From contig JABANP010000137.1 in assembly GCA_013115135.1 (NCBI GenBank), forward strand, positions 53,595-117,594: a DNA stretch of 64,000 nucleotides. The letters are read 5' to 3'. The position numbers and the translations under genes are program-made. Position 1 is the first letter of the stretch. Each line of letters starts with the position of its first letter. Below, piece by piece: positions 44,419-56,793 of the stretch. Below the pieces are notes generated by a model that saw only the letters and a list, made by a program, of their open reading frames with translations, ran no database searches and was not told the DNA's origin. Source of the DNA: Perkinsus olseni. Taxonomy: Eukaryota > Perkinsozoa > Perkinsida > Perkinsidae.

Positions 44419-47101
44419 GAGGACGACTGAGGGAGGGTTAAGAAACGTTTTTGAGCAGGTACCCGAGTGCATCTCCTCGTATTACCACTAGCAGCTTAGG
44501 TGAGTTTGAGTAGTTCACTGAGCTTTCCCTATGAAGTATGACCATTCCCTCTTCAGCTGGTGAAACCCCTCGTACACGTAGGGCATCGGGAATGTCACCC
44601 GCATGTAGCCTCTACGCGTAAGCAGCAACCTTCTCGCGTCTGCTCTAGCCATTATCCCCACTGTCAGGTATCAGAGCTCGCCTCGAGGAACATACATCGT
44701 TTCAACACCGCGAAGGAGAGAGTCAAGGGTGAGGCCAATGCTATATGTATGGACTGTCGTGCTCATGAGCTATTCGTTTTTAGAGCCGAGGCATGGCGAC
44801 CTATGTCCGCAGGATGCCACGTAGCAGTGAAGTTATGGCGGCATAACCAAGACACTACATCATCATCATCATCTTACACTATCTATTCCGTTGATTGACA
44901 TGATAGTGATGATGCGATACTATTATACTGCTGGTTGATTGAGCAGCTCATTTTGATTGTTCGAAGTGCTTGCTTACAGCGGAGACAATCAACCATTGTA
45001 AACTAAGACTTGGGTGGTATTTAACTGTGCTTAAATTGTGAAGACGCTTATTACCTCTACTATTATTACCATCACTACCACCGTCGTTGTGATGCTCTAA
45101 TACTATAATCGTGTGACAACAGAGTTTCAGCAACCGTGAAGAGTATCATCAGCAGTAGTAGTATTAGTAGAAGTAGGAGAATCCTCGTGCACCGTACGTA
45201 ATGGGTGTCACTGATGTTGTAAATGACACTGGTTGAGGCTGTCAAGTACTTAGTAGTATCATATCTAGACAACATTGTGGCTACTACCATGAAGCTGGTA
45301 TGAAGCTGGTTATTAGTATTATTATTGCTGCTGTGCTTTGTTGATTGTTCTGCTTGTAATCATTGTTCTCATCATCATCACTCTTGTGAAGTCAGGCTAA
45401 ACAATGAGCCATTCGTTTCCCGTTTCTTTTGACTGGCCTCTCTTTCTCCATTGGAATACTACTGTTCTCTGCGTTCATCATTTCTCCAGATTGCTCAAAG
45501 CCTGCGCACGCTGAGGTGAGCGTGTCCCTGGCAATTCAAGTGCAGTCATGGCCTCCTCGTCTTTCTTGTAGTGTCAAATCAAATTCGCCATAGTAATTTT
45601 GCTACCGTTACCTGGCTACTACGCCTACACAACCTTCTGCAAGGCGATCATCCTGCAGTCGCTATAATTACCAATACGCTTGCATGGTACTCTTTGATAT
45701 GCCAGATGGTACCGCTGCTCTATGCGCACTCTCTCTTTATTGTTGTATATTCTTCACTAACCTCAGTGTATTATCCCTTCTTGTTGCTGTCCTCCCCGGT
45801 TGTTGTTGTGTATTGCTTGTTCGCGAATATCTTCCAGTCGTCTGCTACTACTTCTAGCAGTAGCATTGTAGCGAACTCGATTATTGTGGTGATGTTCTGA
45901 CTCAATGTTGCTCGTTGGACGAGATGAATGAAGCAGAGCCCTAATAGTATTACCGATAGTGGTACGCGGACGGTTCTCTGTGATTGTGAGAGGTTAGATG
46001 CATACTGGGGCATCCGAGGTTGTTATGATACCGCTCTTTCGACTCATAGTGTGCTCCTAGCAAGTGCCAGACACGACAAAGCTTGGCTGTAGTAGTTGAA
46101 TGCTTTTGAGTAACAATATTTATATACAGTAATCTCTCATTTGTGCTTTGTCGGCGGTGATATTCGTACCACTATTGTAGTATACCCTAAGACTGTTTGT
46201 ACGGAAGGTATTCGGTGCCATTGGGCAGAAGGGACAGCGATTATGGTGGCATCAAAAAGACCACAAAGGTGTCATTCCCTTAGAAGTTCTGCCATTCATG
46301 CTACCATTTTTGCGAATATCATTGAACGGTCGTGATGCCACTGTATCGTGGAGAAATGTTTACCCCACCAGGTTGGAAGTCTCCTCTTCGTGGACCTCCA
46401 GGCGGTGGGATCCTCCTAACTGCCCGGAGTAGTCACTCATCCATCTTTACCGTTCTCTTGTGTAGAGCTCCTGCGACTTCGTTGGTGATTTCTAACAGGC
46501 CTCATGTGAGCTTTGAGTTGTTCTACATAGTGAGTAGCAGTAGAACGTTGTATTCCCAGCGGGGGAGAGCTTCCTAGAGTACACGCAGTACAGGAGGCGT
46601 ACTGCATCCATGGCAATACGCAGAAAAATGCCGCTGAGAACAAATGAATATCCATATGCGAACACTCGACTAGGATGAAGCATCCGACTACGGGCCGGAA
46701 TAGTTGTTGATTGCGACCTACGTACCCTGCTCTCTGCAGGGTAGATGGGAGGGCGACTAATCACGCACGAGCTGCTTGGGTATCCGATATCGACAGAGAT
46801 GAGCCCGGCTTGTTGCCAATCACTCGAGAATCTCGTCACGCCGTCCGTCAGCCGAAAAATGATGCCTCTTGAGAAAGAACGGAGACAGAGAGCTCAACGA
46901 AATACAGGGACTAACAGACTCTCCAGGTGGAGCGATCACGGCCGCTGGGGGCACGGCAAAATTCACTTGATAACGAGAATCTCTTCCAGGTTCTCTTCTA
47001 GGCCCCACTACTGATCCTCCCGAGATCGAATCCTGGCATCGGAATTTTTCCAGTATTTTTCTGGCGCGAGCAGTTCGACTCTTCTACCGCAGCACTATCT
47101 T
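44419..47101. other. Long region without a confident gene, about 2.7 kb
   Basis: 44419-44900 may hold 3' exons of the MGC gene. From 44860 to 45400 there are short trinucleotide tracts (ATC/CAT at 44860-44875; GTA/ATT types near 45150 and 45310). Open frames such as 45571-45900 are hydrophobic low-complexity products of AT-rich DNA and are not called. 46331-47000 has short open segments (Met 46332: MPLYRGEMFTPPGWKSPLRG) that may be 5' exons of the next gene. Confidence 0.35.
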
Positions 47102-48026
47102 ATGACACTATTACCAGCAGGAGCATGTCCATCACGTCGAGCATCACTTCCGACCTATCTGACGCCGTTTCAACCATCAGCAGGGGCTCAGGAGGACGCC
47201 GGTGGTCGACCATTTCTTCCTATCGAATCCAAGAGCTCGAGAGGATATGCTTACGTGACTCGATGTGAGTTTTGGCAGCCTGGATGAGCATAGTGGCCCT
47301 TATTCAGTCCAGGCATTCCTTGACTGAAAGTATGGTAGGATGATGTTGAGTCTTTCAGTTACGACAGGAGTTTCGGAGTCCTCTGGTAGTACGTCTCGGA
47401 GCGACGAAGATCAATCCCGACTAGGTTTTGGGGAGGAGGCCCACCAATCGCCGAATCCGTCGTCAACGATGCTCGAGACTCGTTCCCAAGGCAGAGGCGG
47501 CAGCAGTGGGTCGGATAATTCTGAAGTCAGCGTGGCAAACCGGCGACGGGGGTCCAGTACCAACTCGAAGGGTCACAATGTTAATTTCCAAAGGGTCTGC
47601 GATGATGAACTCACCATCAACAATCAAGTCGGGGATCTACCTTCGAATGTAGCACATCTTATTGGACGAACTAAGCAAGCTGAGTGTGTCCGAGCCTTGC
47701 ATATAATTGAGAGGAAGTCGTATGAAGATGAAGATGTATGGCCCACGGCATCGTCTAGGGAAGGAGAGGACTCTTCGTCACAAAGATCGGACGGCTTCGA
47801 TGACCATCTATGGGACCACATCATGGGTAACGAGCAGCAGCGCCTTAGTAGACTACCGACAACAACAACAACAACAACAACGCCACTCTCTTGTAGTATT
47901 GATTCGGATAGCACCCTATTAGTGAGACGAGCGACAGATCCTGCACTCTCAACTGCGCATAATCCAGTGCTTAAATGTGTCAGAGCAGATGCCAATGAGC
48001 ACTGTAAGAGAGTTCGTCAAGGTTAG
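47102..48026 (+). CDS. Hypothetical disordered protein with poly-Thr tract
   Basis: Exons 47102-47264 and 47359-48026; the splice gives GYAYVTRF then TTGVSESSG in frame. The protein is Ser/Asp/Glu/Arg-rich and mostly disordered: TSRSDEDQSRLGFGEE, RGGSSGSDNSEVSVANRRRG, then a more ordered segment VCDDELTINNQVGDLP with SNVAHLIGRTKQAECVRALH and a poly-Thr tract encoded by (ACA)n at about 47858-47880. Ends at TAG 48024-48026. No family recognised; additional upstream exons are possible. Confidence 0.45.
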
Positions 48027-49294
48027 CCTGCGTCGCTGTTATCATCACCATTAGATGCACTCACAAATCATTCTAGTTGTTAATTGTCCAGGGTCAATGA
48101 CTATGTCGAACATCACCAATGACCGTTATTGTGCGTAGATGTGTAGCCGGAAGTGTATTACAATGAGGCTCTTGGCTGCTCTCTCGTCCTTTATTTATCC
48201 ACTTCGTCGTCGAAATGGTCTTCACCGCCCCTTCTGTCCCACGCAGTTGTTATTGTCATTATTCGTTGTTAAAGCAGTTGTCACAGCATTCTGCTCATTT
48301 TCCACTCGTCACAGTCAAATTTCACTGTAGCATTCACGTTTCACGCCCTCTACTGTCTTGGGCCATTCGTCAATACCATCTAGCACTGGGTCCTACGATC
48401 CTTAACAGGGACGACGCTCGAGCCTGATTTGAGGGGCAAAGCATTTTGAATACACTTCATCACCTCCGTACCAACTCATGTCCTGCATCATTTCTCCGTA
48501 GGCAGGGGTATTTTGCCGTCAGGAGCGCGTCCTGTTCTAGAGATGTCTGGTTTATCTCGCGCTCAATCCGTAAGGGAAGGAAAAGTGGAGCGTGATGCAT
48601 GGAGAAATCACGGTTGAACTGTAGTAGGTCGTAGTTCGGTGGTATTATTGATCCTGTGCATCTAGGTGTTACCGACTGCAGTCGAGCCGCCCTTCAGCCG
48701 ACTCTCCCGCAGGGTTATGGTGAGCGTGCTTGACGCTGTGGCGGGAGAATTATCGGCAGTATCAATATTTGCAGATCGGGTAATATTGAAAGGTCTGCGA
48801 ACGAGTCCGTTAGCAGTCACTCGGAGCCGTGGTCCAAGGTGAGTCTGAGTTCCCTCTCTTGTACAGGAAAGTTCTGTCTCTGTCTGGTTTCGGGACACTC
48901 TGGGACTATGAGGCCGCACAGATATCCTGTTAGGCTCCACACAAGGTAGTAGGTGCTCTCTTATCTTACCGTCAGGCTTGATTAAAATGTCTATCGAGGA
49001 TTTCGGAGTAGGTGCTTGATCCTTGGTGTGTCGTGGAATGCGCTCTCGCGTTGTTGGCCAACAACGTAGCCTATAGTCCAGCGAGGGGCGCCTTGCTTTC
49101 TGTTCAATAGATATCGGAGGGGCCTCGCATCGTCATCCCTCGTTCGTGGATGGACATTAAAGCCCTCCATTCAAATCCGCTTTTTTCACGGATCACCCGC
49201 TTGTGTAGCGTTTTGTGAATACCAGCGGGCGATGATTCCCTCAGAGGATAGCATCATCATTGGTGGGACTGCTAGCGCCTGCGCCTGGTAGTTA
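48027..49294. other. Mostly non-coding, about 1.27 kb, with possible exons
   Basis: A likely exon lies at about 48666-48840 on the plus strand, between a CTAG acceptor and a GTGAGT donor. It reads VLPTAVEPPFSRLSRRV then MVSVLDAVAGELSAVSIFAD. A short frame from Met at about 48542 (MSGLSRAQSVREGKVERD) precedes it, but the phases do not join simply. A further acceptor is at about 48868. I cannot assemble a gene. Confidence 0.3.
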
Positions 49295-50245
49295 ATGCCC
49301 GGCACACCTCGGTTCTTTCCATGTCGCCGTTCTTCTCCTGCGCCGCCGTTCGTGTGCGATGAGCCACAGGAGCGGATACCGAGGAAGGGGAGTCCAGGTT
49401 ACCCTGGTGGAAGGCCTCCGAGTACTGATCTAAGCCGTTTGGTCCTTACACCCAGTTCCATGGGGTGCCTGCGAGGCCACAATCCTCCCCTCGATGACTG
49501 GGCCGATGATGACAGTGTGATCACCTCTGATATCGAGATTGAGGCGATCGAAGCGAGGCTACGAGCGTTGAAGCTCCGCAAGGCACACCAAATTGCGGTA
49601 GAATGCTCATTGTTGAGGTCAGAGGAAAGAGGGAGCGCTAGGGCCTCTCGGGGAAGCATGGCTCGACCCATATGTCCGCCAGCCTCGCCTAAGGACTCGC
49701 CCTCTCGCAGAGCTGGCCGGAGGAAGTCACCTACGGTAGGCGGCCCTATTGCGCGGGGGCAGACCTCAACCTCCCCGCTGTTTAGTCATCTTGGTACCCC
49801 TCGACCACGGTCACCATCTCCTAGTCGAGTGTGCGATGACCTTCTAAGGATGCCGGACCTACGTCCATCCCCTCAGGCCCGAGTACCACAGCTGAATGAT
49901 TCCCAAGTGTCTATGATGAGCTTCCCTGCCTATGGTGGTCCGCACACGCCCCCTAGGCGAGGTTGCCCATCGCCCCCTCGGAGCTCCCCTCGGAGGCTTG
50001 CCACTGCGCATGCTGCGGGAGGGAGTCCTGGGCTCGTGAGGGGTCGACATAGTCCGCAGCGGATATGCCCGCCAGCCGAATGCATAGGTGTCCGAAGACA
50101 GGAAGGACTGTTATCACATTCGGTGGTTAGTAGCGGTACACAAACCCCGAGGCGGAGGAGTCGATCCCGGACGAGAAGGGGAGACAAACTACGTACAGGT
50201 CGAGGGTACCGAAATTTGCTCTTAGGACCGCTGAGGACGAGTTGA
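49295..50245 (+). CDS. Hypothetical Pro/Ser/Arg-rich protein
   Basis: Single open frame of 316 codons, MPGTPRFFPCRRSSPAPPF to the TGA at 50243-50245. Apart from one acidic helix likely to form a coiled coil (DSVITSDIEIEAIEARLRALKLRK) it is low-complexity with many SP, TP and RS pairs (RPRSPSPSR; PPRRGCPSPPRSSPRR; PRRRSRSRTRRG). SP/TP sites suggest proline-directed phosphorylation; the RS-like C-terminus suggests nuclear or RNA-linked function. Both are guesses from composition. No intron needed. The preceding codons may belong to a 5' exon. Confidence 0.5.
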   Translation: MPGTPRFFPCRRSSPAPPFVCDEPQERIPRKGSPGYPGGRPPSTDLSRLVLTPSSMGCLRGHNPPLDDWADDDSVITSDIEIEAIEARLRALKLRKAHQIAVECSLLRSEERGSARASRGSMARPICPPASPKDSPSRRAGRRKSPTVGGPIARGQTSTSPLFSHLGTPRPRSPSPSRVCDDLLRMPDLRPSPQARVPQLNDSQVSMMSFPAYGGPHTPPRRGCPSPPRSSPRRLATAHAAGGSPGLVRGRHSPQRICPPAECIGVRRQEGLLSHSVVSSGTQTPRRRSRSRTRRGDKLRTGRGYRNLLLGPLRTS

Positions 50246-50430
50246 TGATTGTACAGTATTGAATGCTCTTGGTTGGGTGTTGTTCCCTTCCGCTGCTGGG
50301 TGCTGTTAGAGTTGTAGTCGCTCAATAATCGTTGTAAGATGTGGAAGACGTGAGGTCTGCTGCAGCTGTAGGGTAGTCTTGCCACTGCTACTAATAGGTG
50401 CCCTTCGCTTTTTCATCCCAGACGTTGAAC

Positions 50431-51276
50431 ATGGGCCTTCTCAGCATCTTGAAGAAGCTAAAGCGTGATGAGAGGGAAGCTAGGATATTGGTCTTGGGCC
50501 TTGACAACGCCGGGAAGACAACGATCCTACGGAAGCTCAGCGATGAGGATATCACTCAGGTTATGCCGACTCAGGTGAGGGGAAATCATATCGTCTGTCG
50601 CTGGTGATGAGGCTTTTGTGGTGGCTCATTGTCAGGGCTTCAACATCAAGAGTCTAGTCCGTGATGGCTTCAAGCTCAATGTTTGGGATATTGGTGGTAG
50701 GATCATCACTATGAGTGTAGCTGCTGCTCCTGCCGACCTGTTGGTTCTATCCAGTGAACCACTCCATGTTGGTGCGGTCAGGCCAGAAGACGATTCGACC
50801 GTATTGGTCCAACTACTTTGAAGCTACTGATGGGCTAGTATTTGTGATAGACTCTGCTGATCGTAGACGACTGGAGGAGAGTGGCAAGGAGCTTAATGAG
50901 CTGCTTCAAGAGGACAAACTAGGTAAAGGGGCTATCGGGAAGAGGATGCAGCGGTTGTATGGTAGGAGGGACAGCCCTACTGGTCTTTGCTAACAAACAG
51001 GATCTACTACAGGCGTTGCCCGCCAATGTGAGACCTCCGCTCTATCATCGTAGGATAGCGGCGGCCCTCCTCTTGTAGGAGATATCCGAGGCCCTACACC
51101 TGGACAACATTAGAGACAGAACCTGGACTATACAAGTATAGTACATGGACCTTCCCTCATCATCATCATGCAGTGGTCGTCGTCAGGCTTGCTCGGCTAA
51201 ATCAGGCGAAGGGGTCCAGGACGGGATGGAGTGGCTGGTCGGGGTTATAACAACGAAGCAGGGAGCATCATCCTGA
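50431..51276 (+). CDS. ARL3: ARF-like small GTPase ARL3
   Basis: Small GTPase controlling release of lipidated cargo in cilia and flagella. Exons 50431-50574, 50636-50696, 50782-50922, 50966-51027, 51079-51135 and 51187-51276, all phases consistent. Spliced product starts [19 protein letters not shown] with Gly2 as in ARL3 (acetylated or acylated in the family). P-loop [10 protein letters not shown], switch region [26 protein letters not shown] in [11 protein letters not shown], and [16 protein letters not shown] for the guanine-base loop. Length (about 184 residues) is normal. The DIGGQ switch 2 and the MGLLSIL start favour ARL3 over ARL2 or ARF. Its presence is in keeping with an organism that makes flagellated zoospores. 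Confidence 0.92.
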
Positions 51277-51433
51277 AGCTCAGTGATGATCATGAGGATC
51301 ATGATCAGTACACGACGATCCATGATGAATGTGTATCCATGAGAGACCTTTGTACCTGTTGTATTGGGTTGGATGACAGGATAGTATGTAGCCTAGGGAT
51401 AGTGCCTCGCAGGTACGCGTCGTTATCAGTGCC

Positions 51434-54400
51434 ATGTCCCAGTCAACTTCGTCATCGCCGAGTGCCATGCCTGTAGCTACTGCCGCTATGGACTCTGGTG
51501 TAGAGAAGGACGAGGGGCCTAGTAAGGCTCCCAGCTACCATGGTGGGCCTGTACAACTCATATCGATTGATGAATCGGGGCAGTGCACCGCTGATGAGTA
51601 CGCTCTCAATATACTGAGACAGATGGAAGGGAAGGTGGGGAAAGGCTGTACTCCCTCTGGCCGAGTGTCTCCCTCTGGGTGGACAGGTGGCTGTCATCGG
51701 CATCGCTGGTCTCTACCGTACCGGCAAGAGTTTCCTTATGAACCGTCTTCTAGGCCTACAAGATGGCTTCGAGATAGGCCCTAGTGTGAACCCCTGCACA
51801 CGAGGTATCTGGATGTGGGGGCAGCCGGTAGTAGTGGGAGGCGGGGAGTGGGCGAGGCTGTCATCATTATAGCTCAGGTCCAGCTGGGTCCAAATTTCCA
51901 CGCTATCCTTATCGACACAGAAGGTCTCGGTAGCTGTGTCCGAACGACGAGCTGCGACATGCAGATCTTCTCCCTCTGTCTGCTGCTCTCTTCGTTCTTC
52001 GTTTACAACAGTATGGGTGCGATAAACGAGGAGAGCCTTGATCAGCTCAACTTGGTGAGAATCTTATGTGGATGATGTTGAGTAGGTGGCTGAGGTAGGT
52101 ACTACATCTCACCAAGCACATCCACGTCCGATCATCATCCAGCCGTAACTCCAATCCAGATCTGTCGAAAGACTCGGCTGACCTGGCAGCCCACTTTCCT
52201 CCCCTCTTGTGGGTCCTCAGAGACTTCAATCTCAAACTAGTCAGCGAGACAGGGCAGCCCATATCACCCAAGGAGTGAGCAACTTGTGGAAAGCCACAGC
52301 TACGAGCCCACGTGGTTTAACAGGTACCTAGAGCACGCCCTGAGGCCGGTGGCGGGCCGTAGTGAAGGAGTGGAGCAGAAGAATAAGATACGCGAATGCA
52401 TTAAGACTATGTTCAGGGATAGGAGTTGTTCAGTGATGGTCAGACCAGTGGAGAATGAGTAATAGTAGACGCTGACGTCATCCATTATCATCATAGGAAT
52501 TACATGCGGTATCAGGGCGGATCTGAGACACATCCAGAAGCTACCGTATCAAGCATTGAGGCCTCAGTTCCAGCAGCAGGTAGATGCCTTTGTCCAGAAG
52601 GTGATAGTAGAGCAGCATCCACAAGGCAGTTCAGATGGTGCTCCCTCCCTAGGTGTACTCCTCGTTGAAGCCGAAGGTGATAGGAGGGACTGCCCTTAAT
52701 GGGTCAATGCTAGCCACGCTTGCTCAGGAGTAGGCACTGTCTACAGGGATGGAGCCAGCGACATCGGTGATAGGTACGTCAGTGCTATCAACTCTAGCGC
52801 AGTGCCCACCATACAAAGTGCTTGGACTAACGTCGTCACACATCAACTGAGGATCTCTCTCAGGGATGCTGTCCATGTGTAGGCTAAGAGAGATGATTAA
52901 TTCTATTTCCGTGATTCCGGGTGGCAGGTATCGAGCTACGATGAATGAGGATGTGATGCAGAAGCTACCAATGTCAGACGAGGAGGTCCGAGCTAAACAC
53001 AAGCGAGCCAAGGCTGCAGCACTGCAAGTCTTCAACGGCCCTAAATTCGACCAAGGTGGGGGGGGATCTAGTAGGGGTATCGGCTAGTGCTACCCATCAG
53101 GTGACAGTCGGTATCTAGACTTCAGGCAGGAGCTCCGGAACGCTGTAGCAAGGCTGAATGAACATGTGAACGTCGAAAACAAGAGGGTGTCTGAGAGGGA
53201 GTGTCATGCTGTTTATAAGGAGCTCCATGATAGGCAAGCCAACGCCGTTAGAATCTTATCAGTGATCATGGTACACTTTGGCGGTCTCTGCCAGTATATC
53301 TCCTACAACAACCGTATAGCCGCGTCCGTGTAGGTACATAGAGCAGAAGAACTTCATTAATTTCACTGATCTGGCGGAGGCATGGCAGCAGGTATCCACG
53401 GCTCATCTGTTTGGGCGCCGTAGGTCCCTTCTCCTTTCAAGTTGATCTCTTTATACGAGTCCACAGCAGTGGGACCAGCATCCTCTGGGTTGATGTTGGA
53501 GACTATCTTCCCAGCGATGACCGACTCAGTGCAAAAGATGTGGGAAGATCTGTCCAAAGAGAATGATAAGCTCAAGCGGCAGCTGCAATCCAAGTAGGTG
53601 AAGGGTGCCGGCGCTCGAGCTCGGTACGTCAGGGTTTGCCTAGGCTGGCCGAGGCTGATGGTAGGAATACCGCCGTACAGGAGATGATTGCACGAGAGCG
53701 GGAACAGCATACTGATGATTTCGCTCAAGTAGGGCTCATGTAGTCGGGCATGGCACAAGACTTGGGTGATCGAGCAGGAAAGGAAGAAGTGGACTGAGCG
53801 TGTTGTCGAGCTAGAGTCTATGCTGGAAGAGGCTAAGCAAGCGCTAGAGGATACACAGTATAGATTCCAGCGGGAAACAGCTCAAGTAAGCTCACCACTA
53901 AGATGGATCGGTACTGCTGCTCTTGGCAGATGCGGGACCAGGAGTCCGTGATGCGTGACCAAGTGAAGCAGCTGCAGGACAGGTTGCAAGAGAGAAGTAC
54001 CTCGAAGGGCAGCAGTTCTAGTAAGGGGGCAACTGGAACCGAGATCAACAACCTGAGGTAGTTGGAGCTCGAACCCTGGAGGGGTAACTGCTGCTGCTGC
54101 TGCAGGGATGCGGTGTACGCAGCGCTGTCGGAGTTGAAGTCTCTGGATTTGGACAGGAAACAACTCTCAGTGAAGGCAGAGCATGAGAAGCAGCTCATAG
54201 GTGGTGCTTGCTGCTGATATCCAACAGTATCGGCAACGAATGATGCAGGGCTAGAAAGGAAGTTCAACAAACAGTTGAACGAAGCACGACGGAAAAATGA
54301 AGTGCTGATAGAGCATCTCCGGCAAACCTATGAGGAAGAGGTCCCGCACATCACCTTTGGCCGGGGCGGATAGTGTCCGGTTTGAAGGTTGATACGCTAA

Positions 54401-54741
54401 AGTCCCAAAGAAGTGAGCTGCAGCAGACTGTTAAAGAGTTCGAGAAGCAGCTCGCCATGCGTACCGCGGAGTGTGATAAGTTGCGGTCCATGGTTGCTAG
54501 TGCCGAGACTGACCGCAAGTTGAGGCAGCAACATGCAGATGTAGTGGGGAGAAGGAGGCCAGAGGCGCTAAGTGCAGTTCATCAGGTGCTGGTTAATCAG
54601 TCGGAGCTCATTATAAGCTTCCTACGAAAACTGGGTCACGCAGATGATGATGCACGAGGTGTTGGAGGGAAGCTCGAGAAACTGTCCACCCAGGCACAAG
54701 ATTTCTTTGGGGTCACCGTCCGACCTAGTGAGCGCCGCTAG
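51434..54741 (+). CDS. Guanylate-binding protein (GBP) with long coiled-coil tail
   Basis: Large dynamin-superfamily GTPase. Met 51434 is followed by a Ser-rich leader, then GPVQLISIDESGQ; the P-loop GLYRTGKSFLMNRLLG, the GBP signature TRGIWMWGQP, the switch 2 motif LIDTEGLGS (about 51910), and LLLSSFFVYNSMGAINEESLDQLNL. RD-type guanine motif LWVLRDFNLKL is at about 52206-52240. The helical part contains YLEHALRPV and RECIKTMFRDRSC. From about 52900 to 54741 the product is a long charged coiled coil (SEYEEEVRAKHKRAKA-like and QQTVKEFEKQLAMRTAECDKL). No CaaX box is seen at the end. Multiple short introns, some built on trinucleotide tracts. GBPs act in membrane remodelling; the role in a protist is unknown. 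Confidence 0.83.
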
Positions 54742-54971
54742 AGGTGAATTGCTATGCTGCTATCTAGCGTATCTGAGTGTAGCAATGTTGATGATCATCA
54801 TATTCCTACTGTTGTGCAGCAACATGATTTGATACACTTTCAATTAGGATAATTACAGGGTTGGCGTTGAGCTTATGTCAATGAAAGGGTTGGCCAATAT
54901 TGACCATTAACTGCACTACTCAACCCAGCATCGTCAACAGTGCTAACAAGGCATGTGTACTATGTTACATG

Positions 54972-55173
54972 TCACAAGTTTTGCGACTCCTCCAACCGTC
55001 CCTCGGCCAGTTCGCTACGGCATACAGAAGCAGCTGCACGGGCAGCCTGGTAGACGCCCAGTTCTGACGACTCCGTGAGGTTGCCGTCGTACAAGAATGG
55101 ATGATCGGTATTGTATAGCCCGGCGGCTTCCCTTCGAACGGCCGGTCGGCCTGCAGACGGATGGTTCGCGTCT

Positions 55174-55204
<31 letters not shown>

Positions 55205-56210
55205 GGCAGTGCACTTACTGGCCACCTCATCCTCCTCAACAGTTGCCCTCCTTCCGGGAGGGTTCGTGATGGTAGCCCCGGGTACCATAAGCTCACGAAT
55301 AGCGGCCGGGGCGTCTATTGCTGCACTGAAAGGGAAATACATATAATGTGAGCAGGAGGAGACGGTGTCCACCTCAGAGGCGAGCATCCGTGGTGATCAG
55401 AAATGAGCGGGTCAGCTTTGTTAAGGATCAGACATCGGATGACCTCCTCACTTCCCTCGTGGACAGGATGCAACACCGCCGCGTGGAGAGGCGTTCGACC
55501 CCTGCACACGGAACACCAGTGATCGTGCGGTCCTCAATGGATGGGCGAGGTGCTACCGATAGTCCTGTATGTTCACGGCTGCTCCGAGGCGGCAGAGCTC
55601 ATGGACGACGCCGGCACTGCCCCACTGTGCTGCCTGATGGAGTGCGGTCTTACCGCCATTATCACAGGCATCCAGATTCTGCTTCACAAGCTCGTCGACC
55701 TGACAACGGCAATCTTCGCCAGTCAATTATCCGACTCTCTCTGCAGTGGTCTACATCTATTCCTCTGTCACTGGGGTTGCCACTCAGGACAAAGTCATGT
55801 GATTCTGCCCCACTCAGCAAGATGACCTGCATACATGAAGTCTAGACGGATTGGGTGTAGATTGATGTTGAAGTTGAGTTACCATTTCACGCAGGAGCTT
55901 GCTTGGTGCGCCGCACCGCAGGCCGATGGAGTGCAGAGGGCTGGAGGTGGCGTGGGGTGACAGAAACGCATTCACACGATTCTGGGACTCCTCCGCACTA
56001 ACACCTGCAAAGGTTATCTATCAGACAGAGTCCCTAGCAGTTGAGGTCTCTTGGCCGCACCGTTAGCTGCCTCTGAGCGGCCCTCGATGACTGCGTCGAT
56101 GTCGAGATCTGCCTCGTGGTCCCTCACTGGGGGGTGGACAACATTATGGACTAAGGTCTCGATCTCCGGCAAAGACATGTACATGCAGGCTATAGGAAAT
56201 CGACCAGGAG
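54972..56210 (-). CDS. Ankyrin-repeat protein (partial model)
   Basis: Minus-strand exons with consecutive ankyrin repeats: VDELVKQNLDACDNGGKTAL then HQAAQWGSAGVVHELCRLGA (about 55705-55560), and GRTPLHAAVLHPVHEGSEEV with IRCLILNKADPLISDHHG (about 55505-55395). Upstream exons include MYMSLPEIETLVHNVVHPPV with LDIDAVIEGRSEAAN (about 56190-56045) and VSAEESQNRVNAFLSPHATS (about 56010-55905). A (CAT)n tract at about 55176-55205 lies inside the last intron, between GTAAGT and TAG. The final exon is open to about 54972. Start and last-exon frame are uncertain. Ankyrin repeats imply protein binding only. Confidence 0.55.
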
Positions 56211-56793
56211 ATGCCTAAAATAAAACATGCTGGAACAATGCTTCGGGGAGTGTGAGGGAAGACTCACTTGGTCGCAGGATCGATGCCCAGTCGTGCCATA
56301 CAGTGATTTGAGATGATCGCCGGGAGAGGCTGGCGTGGCATCATCCATTTACAAATGACCAACAAGTCAGCTACCCCTGAGTTCACACTGCATCGAAGCT
56401 GGTACTGGCGTTGAAGTCATGCCATCAGATTGTCACTCCTCGCTTAGCTGATAGGCTTCATCGCAACCCAGTACTCCACATCTACGCAATAGCAGATTAT
56501 AGGAGCTTTCGGATACGACTTTGATTGCGAGACGCAGCGGTGGGCGCCGGCTAGGGCCCCACAGGAACTAATTAGCCTTCGAAACCTGGATGATTGCAGC
56601 TGGAGTGAGGAGATTTGATGCACCATGCCCGACTAACCAGAAGTCCAGCTACCCATACTTATTCGAACGGAACAATGACCCTCTACCAACAGCACACGGT
56701 GTGCTGCACACCCGTCAACATGGAGAAGCACATTCACGACCTAGATCTCTTTCTTCTCGTACTACGACCAATTCTGATTCTGAATCGTCGTCA
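56211..56793. other. Non-coding gap, about 580 bp
   Basis: Between the ankyrin gene 5' region and the protease 3' end, both on the minus strand. No supported feature. Confidence 0.3.

Noticed and set aside
45571..45900. Hydrophobic 109-codon open frame
   Set aside because: AT-rich, low-complexity Val/Leu/Ser string with no splice partner or family feature; likely chance.
47858..47880. CRISPR-like or tandem repeat array
   Set aside because: Only a simple ACA microsatellite inside a coding exon; no repeat-spacer structure anywhere in the window.
55348..55845. 165-codon plus-strand open frame
   Set aside because: It is antisense to the ankyrin-repeat exons, which show real repeat motifs on the minus strand.
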